A DNA stretch of 64,000 nt from Segatella hominis (GTDB taxonomy: Bacteria > Bacteroidota > Bacteroidia > Bacteroidales > Bacteroidaceae). The stretch is taken from contig NZ_CP137559.1 in NCBI RefSeq assembly GCF_019249725.2, forward strand, positions 725,501 to 789,500, written 5' to 3'. This document shows positions 43,906-52,053 of the stretch, one piece after another (within the stretch, counting starts at the first letter, position 1; the number at the start of each line of letters is the position of its first letter). A program made the translations under genes and the position numbers. The notes beneath the pieces were generated by a model that was given only the letters and a program-made list of their open reading frames with translations, ran no database searches and was not told where the DNA came from.

Positions 43906-45492
43906 ATGAAATATCCTATAGGAATACAATCTTTTGAGCAAATCATTCAAGGTGGTTTTGTGTATGTTGATAAGACAGACTTGGTCTATCAACTAGTATA
44001 TAGTGGAAAAATTTATTTTCTGGGTCGCCCTCGGCGATTCGGAAAAAGTCTTCTTGTGTCAACCTTGGAACAATATTTCCGTGGAAACAAAGAGCTATTC
44101 AAGGGTCTTGCTATTGACAAGCTGGAAACAGAATGGAAACAATATCCTGTGTTTCACATAGATTTCAGTACGGGCAATTATCTGAATGATGGAGTTTTAG
44201 AAGATGTGTTGTCGGATAATCTCACCGAATGGGAAACTCAATATGAAGTTGCCAAGACCAGTAATGACTTGGGGTTGCGCTTTCAAAAAGTGCTTCGAGC
44301 TGCTCATGAGAAAACGGGACTTGGTGCCGTTGTGCTCATTGATGAATACGACAAGCCAATCTTGGACGTAATAGAACTTGACTATCGGGTCGAACATCTT
44401 GGTAAGATGATTAGTTTGGAAGAAAAGCATCGTAACATCATGAAGTCTTTCTATACCACTTTTAAGGGGGCTGACGCAGACCTTCGCTTTGTGTTCCTCA
44501 CTGGTGTTACGAAATTCTCGCAAATCAGCATGTTCAGTGGATTTAACCAACCTGCTGACATCAGCTTAAGCAGAAATTACGAAGCTCTCTGTGGTATTAC
44601 CAAGGATGAGCTGGTGAAATATTTTGCCGAGCCTATAGCGGAAATTGCCCAGATATATCATTGCACGGAAGAGGAGATGCTGCAAAAGTTGAAAATGAAA
44701 TATGACGGCTATCACTTCAGTGAGAAAATGGTGGATGTTTTCAATCCTTTCAGCTTGCTCAATGCTTTTTACAACATGAAGTTAGGTGGGTATTGGTTTA
44801 AAAGCGGCACGCCTACTTACCTTGTGCGTCTGTTGAATCATTTTGATGAGAATCTTGATGAATTGGTAGGAAAATATTATGGGGTGCCACAGTTTGATGA
44901 CTATAAGGCGGATATAGAGAAGCCTTTGCCGATGATTTACCAAAGCGGCTATCTCACCATCAAGGATTATGACCAGGACACGGAGTCGTTCTTGCTCGAT
45001 ATCCCTAACAATGAAGTGAGAGAAGGACTTCTTACAATCTTGGCAAATGCTTATCTCCAGACAAAGGAGGATTCTGCAAGTTGGCTCATTACTTCTGTAC
45101 ATCAGTTGAAGCGAGGCAAGCTACAGGAATTCATGGATTCGCTCACAGCTTTCCTCGCCAGCATTCCGTACAGTGTACGCCGCAGGAATGATGAGCGAGA
45201 GTATGAGCGATACTTCGATTATACTTTCTATTTGCTCCTCCGTATGCTGAGTTGCTATATGCTCTTTCGTGAGAAGGAGACGAGCAAGGGTAGGGCGGAT
45301 TGTGTCTATGAAACCCCTAACGATGTCTATATCTTCGAGTTCAAACTGGACGGATCGGCGGAAGGAGCCTTGCTGCAGATAGAGGACAAGGGTTATGCCA
45401 AGGAGTACGCTACGGATGCCCGACATATTCATCAGATAGGTGTCAACTTCTCGTCGAAGTCTGGTACGATAGAGGAGTGGAAGGAAAAGTAA
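43906..45492 (+). CDS. AAA-ATPase/PD-(D/E)XK nuclease family protein, copy 3
   Basis: A protein of 528 residues, the same length as copy 2 with every landmark offset by exactly 1,878 bp. Walker A RPRRFGKS, Walker B VVLIDEYDKP and nuclease motifs GRADC...FEFK are intact. In the last 400 bp I see only two differences from copy 2: one codon (GCG to GAG) and the stop (TGA to TAA). The central ATPase-linker region differs at many positions, so the two proteins share ends but probably differ in whatever the middle recognises. Confidence 0.88.
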   Translation: MKYPIGIQSFEQIIQGGFVYVDKTDLVYQLVYSGKIYFLGRPRRFGKSLLVSTLEQYFRGNKELFKGLAIDKLETEWKQYPVFHIDFSTGNYLNDGVLEDVLSDNLTEWETQYEVAKTSNDLGLRFQKVLRAAHEKTGLGAVVLIDEYDKPILDVIELDYRVEHLGKMISLEEKHRNIMKSFYTTFKGADADLRFVFLTGVTKFSQISMFSGFNQPADISLSRNYEALCGITKDELVKYFAEPIAEIAQIYHCTEEEMLQKLKMKYDGYHFSEKMVDVFNPFSLLNAFYNMKLGGYWFKSGTPTYLVRLLNHFDENLDELVGKYYGVPQFDDYKADIEKPLPMIYQSGYLTIKDYDQDTESFLLDIPNNEVREGLLTILANAYLQTKEDSASWLITSVHQLKRGKLQEFMDSLTAFLASIPYSVRRRNDEREYERYFDYTFYLLLRMLSCYMLFREKETSKGRADCVYETPNDVYIFEFKLDGSAEGALLQIEDKGYAKEYATDARHIHQIGVNFSSKSGTIEEWKEK

Positions 45493-45529
45493 ATCTGAAA
45501 CTCAACAGTAAAGAGATTCATACAAGAGC

Positions 45530-45604
45530 TTTCAATTGGGCTATCCTAATAAGGAGGTAGAGGAGGCTTTGGTGGATTTGCAAAGTAGGTGCATGGAAGG
45601 ATAA
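45530..45604 (+). pseudogene. Short fossil of an ATPase-nuclease paralog
   Basis: [17 protein letters not shown]... then a stop, equivalent to the [10 protein letters not shown] strand of the intact copy at 46598. It is preceded by a tail shared with the region after copy 2. Confidence 0.75.
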
Positions 45605-45621
45605 ATGTATTCATATAAACA

Positions 45622-45658
45622 ATTAGGGCAAGCAACCAGAATTGTTGCTTGCCCTAAT
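45622..45658. terminator. Bidirectional terminator, GGGCAAGCAA stem
   Basis: ATTAGGGCAAGCAAC pairs with GTTGCTTGCCCTAAT around a 7-nt loop between the array (plus) and the sugar transferase gene (minus). A/T tracts on both sides suit both directions. Confidence 0.85.
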
Positions 45659-45673
45659 TTCTTAAGTTTATTC

Positions 45674-46399
45674 TTAGAATTTCTTTCCAAATGCGATGTT
45701 GATGAAAGTCTTGATGAGAATCTTAGCATCAAACCACCATGAGCGGTGCTCCAAATAATAGAGATCTAAATCCAGACGTCGCAGCATTTTCTCCATGGTG
45801 TCAGTATAACCATTATAGAGCGTAGCGTAGGAGGTAACTCCAGGACGAATCTGATAGAGATACTCATATCGAGGATCGTGCTTAATTATTTGATCGATAT
45901 AGAACTTGCGCTCAGGGCGAGGACCAATAAACGCCATATCACCCTTGAAAACATTCCAGAGTTGAGGCAGTTCATCGAGATGATGGTCGCGAAGGAAAAC
46001 TCCAATCTTTGTCATACGAGTATCCTTTTTGTGCCCGAAAAGCTGAGGACCATTCTTCTCTGCATCCACTCTCATAGAACGGAATTTATAGATATAGAAA
46101 GGTCGTCCAAATCGTCCGATGCGTTCTTGCTTGAAGATAGCAGGACCTCCATCCTCTCTTCTCACCAGAATGTAACAGATGACAAATAGAGGTGAGAATA
46201 TGATGAGACTTATGCCTGAAAGCAAAAAGTCACCGATGCGCTTGATATTGCGCTCAAACTCATTCATGCCATCAGCAATGAATCGAGGATTGTTTACATC
46301 GGAATTCATCTTGATATAAGATGGTATTTGAGATGTTTCTTCTATTGGAAGCTCAACCTCTTCGTAGGAAGCAAGCTTGTTTATAGGCATTGTGTTCAT
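45674..46399 (-). CDS. Exopolysaccharide initiating sugar transferase
   Basis: Polyprenyl-phosphate glycosyl-1-phosphate transferase, which loads the first sugar onto the lipid carrier. The protein has 241 residues with a membrane hairpin at about 38-58 (KRIGDFLLSGISLIIF), then the catalytic core KFRSMRVDAE, LDELPQLWNVFKGDM and GPRPE. It has the single-domain form without the N-terminal CoA-binding region of WbaP. It stands alone on the minus strand between two ATPase-nuclease genes and 3' to the rest of the exopolysaccharide locus, consistent with an insertion-split operon. Confidence 0.93.
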   Translation of the reverse strand: MNTMPINKLASYEEVELPIEETSQIPSYIKMNSDVNNPRFIADGMNEFERNIKRIGDFLLSGISLIIFSPLFVICYILVRREDGGPAIFKQERIGRFGRPFYIYKFRSMRVDAEKNGPQLFGHKKDTRMTKIGVFLRDHHLDELPQLWNVFKGDMAFIGPRPERKFYIDQIIKHDPRYEYLYQIRPGVTSYATLYNGYTDTMEKMLRRLDLDLYYLEHRSWWFDAKILIKTFINIAFGKKF

Positions 46400-46549
46400 T
46401 CTTTAACTTTTACATTTATTTTATTAACGATAGAGTAATATGAATATTGTATGAAATTACTTTTTTTTTCAATTTTTCTCTCTATTTTTTTAGACTACTA
46501 TATATTGATATTAGAAAATAGGTAGTTTCCTTAAAAATATGAGTAAAAT

Positions 46550-46581
46550 TTTGGAAAATCCGTAGAAAACCCTTATCTTTG
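46550..46581 (+). promoter_or_regulatory. Promoter of ATPase-nuclease gene 4
   Basis: TTTG (46550-46553), a 20-bp gap and TATCTTTG (46574-46581). The ATG is 16 bp further, so the leader is again about 10 nt. Confidence 0.8.
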
Positions 46582-46597
46582 CAGAAAACTGAGTATT

Positions 46598-48163
46598 ATG
46601 GCAAAAATAGTTAATTTCTATCCTGTAGGAATACAGACTTTTGAGAATATTCGTGAGGGTAATTATCTCTATGTAGATAAGACAAAATATATCGTGAATT
46701 TTCGAGAGAAAAAGATGAAGTTTATCTTTCTGAGTCGTCCCCGACGATTTGGAAAGTCTCTCTTTGCATCTACCCTTCAGGCTTATTTCGAAGGAAGAAA
46801 AGAACTTTTTGAAGGACTTGCTATTGCCGATTATGAGAAAGAATGGGTGAAATATCCAGTCTTTCATTTTGACATGAGTGGTGCTAAGCACATGGATGCA
46901 GAAGCATTGGACAGTTATCTTAATCTGGAACTTTTACCTTACGAAAAACTTTATGGTAAAGGGGAAGGTGAGACTTATCCTAATGAAAGACTGGAAGGTA
47001 TCGTAAAGCGCGCTTACAAGCAGACAGGTCAGAAGGCTGTAGTCATCATTGATGAATATGATGCTCCGTTGTTAGATGTAGTGCATGAGAAAGACAACCT
47101 GCAACAACTCCGTCGTATCATGCAAAACTTCTATAGCCCTCTGAAAAAGCTTGACCCACATTTGGAATTCGTTTTCATCACAGGTATCACCAAGTTCTCT
47201 CAGCTTAGTATCTTTAGTGAGTTGAACAATCTGGAAAATATCAGTATGTTCGATCAATATTCCGCCATTTGCGGTATAAGTATGACGGAACTTACTTCTG
47301 TAATGAAGCCTGATGTTGAAGGGTTGGGTGATGCTCTTGGATTAACCTATGATGAATGTTTAGAAGAACTTCGCTTATATTATGATGGTTATCACTTCAG
47401 CAAGCATTCCGAGGATGTTTTCAATCCTTTCAGCTTGATTCGCGCCATGAATGGTCAAGCCATAGAATCCTATTGGTTTGGTTCTGGTACGCCAAGTTAT
47501 CTGATAAAGAGTTTGCAGAAATACCATGTTAACGTGATGGATATAGAGACAAAAGGAGTTACTATTGATGATTTCGATGTATCTCCCGAGCAGATGACTT
47601 CCGCCTTACCTTTGCTCTATCAGAGTGGCTATCTTACAATCAAGGGCTATAAGCCCCTTACCAAGAGCTATCAGTTGGGTTATCCTAACAAGGAGGTGAG
47701 GATAGGAATGTTGCGAAGTCTGTCTCCTAACTATCTGTCTCCAGTTTCAATAGACAACAATGGTTTAGTGACAGAGTTCATAGATTATCTTTATGATGAG
47801 AATATTGAAGGGGCAATGAATTGTCTGAAGGCTTATCTCTCAAGTATTTCTAACCGTTTAAGCAATAAGAATGAGCGTGATTTTCAAACGGTTTTTTATC
47901 TGATATTCAACCTGATGGGAGCGTTCATTAAGGTGGAAGAGGAGAGTGCTATTGGTAGGGCTGATGCCGTACTACAGTTGCCTAATACGATTTATGTGTT
48001 TGAACTTAAGTATGATGGATCTGCAGAAGATGCATTGCGACAGATTGATGAAAAGGGTTATTTAATACCTTATACTGCAAGTGGTAAGAAACTTGTGAAA
48101 GTAGGTGTGAACTATGACAGTACCCAGCGGACGATAGGAGAGTGGCTAATTAGAAAAGGTTAG
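46598..48163 (+). CDS. AAA-ATPase/PD-(D/E)XK nuclease family protein, copy 4
   Basis: A protein of 521 residues, [15 protein letters not shown] at the start. Walker [10 protein letters not shown], Walker [11 protein letters not shown], sensor [14 protein letters not shown] and nuclease core [10 protein letters not shown] / FELK / QIDEKGYL are intact. It is the most diverged plus-strand copy, and the fossils at 41838 and 45530 resemble it most. It is flanked by hairpins with the same GGGCAAGCAA stem. Confidence 0.88.
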   Translation: MAKIVNFYPVGIQTFENIREGNYLYVDKTKYIVNFREKKMKFIFLSRPRRFGKSLFASTLQAYFEGRKELFEGLAIADYEKEWVKYPVFHFDMSGAKHMDAEALDSYLNLELLPYEKLYGKGEGETYPNERLEGIVKRAYKQTGQKAVVIIDEYDAPLLDVVHEKDNLQQLRRIMQNFYSPLKKLDPHLEFVFITGITKFSQLSIFSELNNLENISMFDQYSAICGISMTELTSVMKPDVEGLGDALGLTYDECLEELRLYYDGYHFSKHSEDVFNPFSLIRAMNGQAIESYWFGSGTPSYLIKSLQKYHVNVMDIETKGVTIDDFDVSPEQMTSALPLLYQSGYLTIKGYKPLTKSYQLGYPNKEVRIGMLRSLSPNYLSPVSIDNNGLVTEFIDYLYDENIEGAMNCLKAYLSSISNRLSNKNERDFQTVFYLIFNLMGAFIKVEEESAIGRADAVLQLPNTIYVFELKYDGSAEDALRQIDEKGYLIPYTASGKKLVKVGVNYDSTQRTIGEWLIRKG

Positions 48164-48182
48164 CATAATTCTAAAAATGTTC

Positions 48183-48220
48183 AATAAGGGCAAGCAATGA
48201 TTTCGTTGTTTGCCCTTATT
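48183..48220. terminator. Terminator, second GGGCAAGCAA stem
   Basis: AATAAGGGCAAGCAA pairs with TTGTTTGCCCTTATT (one G-T pair) around an 8-nt loop between convergent genes. Confidence 0.8.
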
Positions 48221-48260
48221 GATACAGGTTCTTTGAAAGAGTTCTGTCTATATTGCGTAT

Positions 48261-49079
48261 TTATTTTTGTGTAAAACTACTATGTTTCTTAAGATATTTA
48301 TAGCTGTCAATTTTTCTTCTTATGATTTTTTTGAAATATGATGGTATGAAGCCTAATAAGAATGTAGTATAGGCTTTTATTGGATTATAACCTAATATTT
48401 CCTGATATACTGCTAAATTGTATTTTATCATTGAAAGTTTATTGCTTGATAAGGATTCGCTTCTCAGACAATAGTAGGCAAGTGGTTCCTCTGTATAGGC
48501 ATAGCAATCCTTACATGCTTTTATTATTTGTAAGAATAAAGCCCAATCTTCACTTTTATATAATTTTGGCATGAAGTATTTCTTACCTAATCTTTTAATA
48601 TCATATATCGCAGTAGTGCAGCCAATCTTATTATCATATTTCATTTGATTTAATGTAATGTGCTTAGGAGGGATGTTTATGCCAACGATATTGTTATGAA
48701 TATCACAGATACAGTAGGCACTGCAGCATAGTGCGCAATTCTTTTTCTCCATTAAATCAATTTGTTTTTCGATTTTTTCGGGATGCCATTTGTCGTCACT
48801 GTCACAAAATGCAATGTATCGCCCTGTGGCTTTTTCTATTGCAATATTACGGGCATAACTTGCTCCGTGATTACTTTTCAGATAGGTAACATTTACTCGA
48901 CAATCTTTCTGTGAAAAATCATTTAGAATTCTTTTTGTTTCCTCGTCTGATGAGCAATCATCTACAATGAGCAATTCTATATTAGAATATGTTTGGTTCA
49001 GTACGCTATTGATGCTACCAAATAGTAATTTGCCCGTATTATATGTAGGCATAATTACAGAAACGATATTATTTGCCAT
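48261..49079 (-). CDS. Glycosyltransferase family 2
   Basis: GT-A fold transferase of 272 residues adding a sugar to the lipid-linked repeat unit. It begins with VSVIMPTYNTG, has the SNIELLIVDDCSSD strand, and the metal-binding DSD at 93-95 (FCDSDDKWHP). The acceptor and donor are unknown. There are no long membrane segments. Probably part of the exopolysaccharide locus but cut off from it by the DarTG cassette. TACCTTTG on the minus strand (49104-49097) is a possible -7 box. Confidence 0.92.
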   Translation of the reverse strand: MANNIVSVIMPTYNTGKLLFGSINSVLNQTYSNIELLIVDDCSSDEETKRILNDFSQKDCRVNVTYLKSNHGASYARNIAIEKATGRYIAFCDSDDKWHPEKIEKQIDLMEKKNCALCCSAYCICDIHNNIVGINIPPKHITLNQMKYDNKIGCTTAIYDIKRLGKKYFMPKLYKSEDWALFLQIIKACKDCYAYTEEPLAYYCLRSESLSSNKLSMIKYNLAVYQEILGYNPIKAYTTFLLGFIPSYFKKIIRRKIDSYKYLKKHSSFTQK

Positions 49080-49105
49080 TTTTATTATTTTAATTGCAAA
49101 GGTAC

Positions 49106-49146
49106 TATAAAAATATTATTAAATGTTATTTTTGGTTCAAAAAAAA
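49106..49146 (+). repeat. Left 41-bp direct repeat flanking DarTG
   Basis: Begins TATAAAAATATTATTAAA and matches 51136-51176 with about three differences including a one-base shift. It sits in the direct orientation although the neighbouring genes face opposite ways. Confidence 0.7.
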
Positions 49147-49295
49147 ACATAAAATATTTATTTTGTGTGTTCTGAATTAATATGATGAAGAAATATGTGA
49201 TTGAAAGAAACGTGAATAGTGGTTGGTTTTGAATTTTCTGGGTTTAAAAACAATATCAAAAAAAAACTAATTTTTATTGAATAGACCAAACGATA

Positions 49296-49327
49296 TTTGT
49301 GTGTTTCAAATAAAAATCGTATATTTG
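49296..49327 (+). promoter_or_regulatory. Promoter of the darT-darG operon
   Basis: TTTG (49296-49299), a 20-bp gap and TATATTTG (49320-49327), an exact consensus fit, 25 bp before the TTG start of darT. Confidence 0.75.
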
Positions 49328-49352
49328 TATTGATTTAGAATCAAATTTAATT

Positions 49353-49994
49353 TTGGAAGATAATACAAATTTTAAGAAGCATATTAAGTTTGCTTTTAGA
49401 ATTATCCATATAAATAACATACCTCATGTTATGAAATATGGTTTGGTACATAATAATTCACCTTTTGCAAGTGATAGCTATGTACCTATAGGAGATATGT
49501 CGGTTATGGATGCCCGCTCAACGAAGCTGCTGCCAGATGGATCTTTACTATCCGAATATATTCCTTTCTATTTTGGACCAAGATCCCCTACGTTATATAA
49601 TATTCAGAATGGTAATGGTATTTTGACAAAGAAAGCCCCAGATGAGATAGTCTATTGTGTAATACGTATAGAGGATGTAATTTGTAGTGATTTGCATTGC
49701 GTTTTTACAGATGGACATGCATTAAATAATATGAGTAAATTCTAGTCTAAGTCAGATTTGCAACGATTGGATAGTTTTGTAAAACAGGAGGATGTATATG
49801 CAACATATTGGTTCAATCAATCGCCTTGGGACGATAGGAAACGGAAAAAAGAGGCTGAATTGTTATTTAAGGATGAGATTCCACCTCAATTTATAGTAGG
49901 ATTCCTTGTTTATAGTGAGAAAGCTTTAGAAAAAATGATTTCTTTTGGGATTCCTAAAGAAAAAATTATTGTTAAACCAGAATATTATTATTAG
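49353..49994 (+). pseudogene. darT: DarT-type DNA ADP-ribosyltransferase toxin with in-frame amber stop
   Basis: One open frame from TTG 49353 to 49994 is broken only by TAG at 49743-49745. The first 130 codons carry the DarT (DUF4433) N-terminal pattern (IIHINNIPHVMKYGL, IGDMSVMDARST with R55). The second part carries DLQRLDSF, YWFNQSPW and KRKKEAELL, whose final Glu (about codon 169) is the expected catalytic residue. The stop falls where relatives typically have Tyr in KFYxDL, so a TAC or TAT to TAG change would explain it. The short product lacks the catalytic Glu and should be inactive unless the stop is read through. darG follows after 2 bp. Confidence 0.8.
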
Positions 49995-49996
49995 AT

Positions 49997-51085
49997 ATGA
50001 TTAGATTTGTAAAAGGCAATTTATTGGAAAGTTCTGCTCAAGCACTTGTGAATACAGTAAATACTGTGGGAGTGATGGGTAAAGGTATAGCTTTGCAATT
50101 TAAGGAGGCTTACCCTAATAATTATATTCTATACAGAAAGGCATGTAAAGATAAACTTGTTCGGGTTGGTTCTATGTTCATAACTCATGAACAAAATGTA
50201 TATGGAATAAATAAAATCATAGTAAATTTTCCTACAAAAACGACCTGGAGAAAGCCCTCTGAGTATTCCTATATAGAGATGGGACTTAAAGATTTGAAAG
50301 ATAAGATTCTTGAATATCATATCGAGTCTATAGCAATACCTCCATTAGGCAGTCATAATGGTGGCTTGGATTGGAATGTTGTAAAACAGATGATTATTAA
50401 CCAATTGTCTGAGCTGAATTGTGACATTATACTTTATGAACCAAATGAAGCAATTATAGAGTTGATGAAATCTGAACGAGTGAAATTGACTCCAGCAAGA
50501 GCTATGTTGCTATATATGCTCTGTTCCTTGGTTTCTGAAGGTGAATTTGCGTCTGAATTTGCTGCAGAAAAGCTGGCATATTTTCTGCAAAAATTTGGAG
50601 CAAAGGATAGTTTTAAATTACAGTTTAGACAGTATTATTATGGTCCTTATTCCGGTAAGGTAAGATTTGTTCTTCATTACTTAAACGGAAGTTATCTAAA
50701 AGGTGTAGGACAGATGGAACAAAAACCATTTGATCCTATTTGGTTGTTACCAGATACTTTCAAAGATGTCCAGGACTTCTTTGCAAAAGAAGAGAATAGG
50801 CATTATGAGGATATTTGTAAGAAAACAGCAAGTTTCCTCTCTGGCTTTTATTCCAATTATCTTTTGGAGTTATTGTCAACTGTTGATTTTATCTTGCATA
50901 ACAATGCAGATCTTAAGGAGTGGCTGATAATGAAACCTCAAAAAGTATATGAACTGGTGATTTTGCATATTAATCAATGGAGTGAACGCAAAAAGTATTT
51001 ATTCAATAATGAAGAGTATGTTCGTCTGGTGTTAAATCATCTGTATCAGTTCGAAAAACAGAATACTGGATTATTATATGTGTGA
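49997..51085 (+). CDS. darG: DarG antitoxin: macrodomain DNA ADP-ribosyl glycohydrolase
   Basis: A protein of 362 residues. The N-terminal macrodomain (1-155) has FVKGNLLESSAQALVNTVNT, GVMGKGIALQFK, NFPTK (K81, the position of the catalytic Lys in DarG) and PPLGSHNGGLDW. It removes ADP-ribose from single-stranded DNA thymidine. The C-terminal half (about 165-362) is the helical region that in DarG binds and neutralises DarT. The frame is intact, so the antitoxin remains although darT is interrupted. The 2-bp spacing to darT indicates an operon. Confidence 0.92.
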   Translation: MIRFVKGNLLESSAQALVNTVNTVGVMGKGIALQFKEAYPNNYILYRKACKDKLVRVGSMFITHEQNVYGINKIIVNFPTKTTWRKPSEYSYIEMGLKDLKDKILEYHIESIAIPPLGSHNGGLDWNVVKQMIINQLSELNCDIILYEPNEAIIELMKSERVKLTPARAMLLYMLCSLVSEGEFASEFAAEKLAYFLQKFGAKDSFKLQFRQYYYGPYSGKVRFVLHYLNGSYLKGVGQMEQKPFDPIWLLPDTFKDVQDFFAKEENRHYEDICKKTASFLSGFYSNYLLELLSTVDFILHNNADLKEWLIMKPQKVYELVILHINQWSERKKYLFNNEEYVRLVLNHLYQFEKQNTGLLYV

Positions 51086-51135
51086 GTACATTTTATACAT
51101 GGATTTCTTGCATGACTTTAAGGACGTCATACAAA

Positions 51136-51176
51136 TATAAAAATATTATTAAAAGTTATTTTTTTGTTCAAAAAAA
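51136..51176 (+). repeat. Right 41-bp direct repeat flanking DarTG
   Basis: TATAAAAATATTATTAAA then AGTTATTTTTTTG, the partner of 49106-49146. The pair encloses about 1,990 bp that contain only darT and darG. Confidence 0.7.
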
Positions 51177-51210
51177 TGAGTTTTTTGTGTTAACATTGTA
51201 AGAAAAAGAT

Positions 51211-52008
51211 ATGAAAGTTAATTGTATTAGGTTATTTTTATTGCTTTTATGTGGATTATTAATTTCTGACTCTATTCCTGTTCAGGCTAAAGAAAAAAGT
51301 TGGAAATTGATTTTTTATGATGATTTTAATTCTATAGGAAAGGAACGTTTTGATACGACAAAATGGATAGTCCCAGATCGAGAACCTTATAAGTGGTCAA
51401 GATGGATATCTGATTCTAAATCAGTTGTTCTTAGGAGAAATGGTAAATTGATATGTCGGGCTATACCAAATACTGCTTTTGCTGATTCTGCGAAAATGTT
51501 AACTGGCGCAATTTGTACTAAAGGTAAGTTTTCTTTCAAATATGGAAAATTAGAGGTGAAAATGAAAACCAATTTTTTGCCGGGTAATTTCCCTGCTGTA
51601 TGGTTGTTGCCAGAGAATCATGGAAATCCTTATAGATATGGTGAGATTGATGTTGTAGAATTTTTTGGTACTGACCAGAAATCCCATCAAACAGTACATT
51701 CTCATAGTTCTTTTATATTAGGTAAAACTGAACAGCAAAATTCTTTTGCTCAGAAAGTGACACCTAATCAGTGGCATATCTATGGAATGGAGTGGACTCC
51801 TACTTATATAGCTATGTATGTTGATGGAAGAATAATAGGAACGTTTTTTAAATCAAATGACTCCGAAGAGGTCGAAGAAGGACAATGGACATTTGATCGC
51901 CCATATTATATTATCCTTAATCAGAGTGTAGGGGATGAAGGCTGGAATACTCCTATGTTGAATACAATTTATGAAACAGAAATAGATTGGATAAAAGTTT
52001 ATCAATAA
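51211..52008 (+). CDS. Secreted GH16 family glycoside hydrolase
   Basis: A protein of 265 residues with a signal peptide (cleavage near VQA/KEK, residue 26). The GH16 catalytic motif ExDxxE is complete in GEIDVVEFFG (E145, D147, E150). GH16 enzymes cut beta-1,3/1,4-glucans, galactans and similar chains with retention. Within an exopolysaccharide locus it may trim or release the polymer rather than digest food glycans. It converges on the GT2 gene across a hairpin. Confidence 0.93.
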   Translation: MKVNCIRLFLLLLCGLLISDSIPVQAKEKSWKLIFYDDFNSIGKERFDTTKWIVPDREPYKWSRWISDSKSVVLRRNGKLICRAIPNTAFADSAKMLTGAICTKGKFSFKYGKLEVKMKTNFLPGNFPAVWLLPENHGNPYRYGEIDVVEFFGTDQKSHQTVHSHSSFILGKTEQQNSFAQKVTPNQWHIYGMEWTPTYIAMYVDGRIIGTFFKSNDSEEVEEGQWTFDRPYYIILNQSVGDEGWNTPMLNTIYETEIDWIKVYQ

Positions 52009-52011
52009 GTT

Positions 52012-52053
52012 ACATTAAGAAAGCTGCTATTCTAATAGTAGCTTTCTTAATGT
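52012..52053. terminator. Hairpin between convergent GH16 and GT2 genes
   Basis: ACATTAAGAAAGCTGCTA pairs with TAGTAGCTTTCTTAATGT (one mismatch) around a short loop. The minus-strand gene ends inside it. No long T run follows. Confidence 0.6.

Noticed and set aside
49743-49745. Recoded TAG giving a functional selenoprotein-like or Gln insertion in DarT as the default state
   Set aside because: The host's other genes use TAG as a normal stop (for example 41824-41826), and the position expects Tyr. Suppression is kept only as a speculative infection-linked idea.
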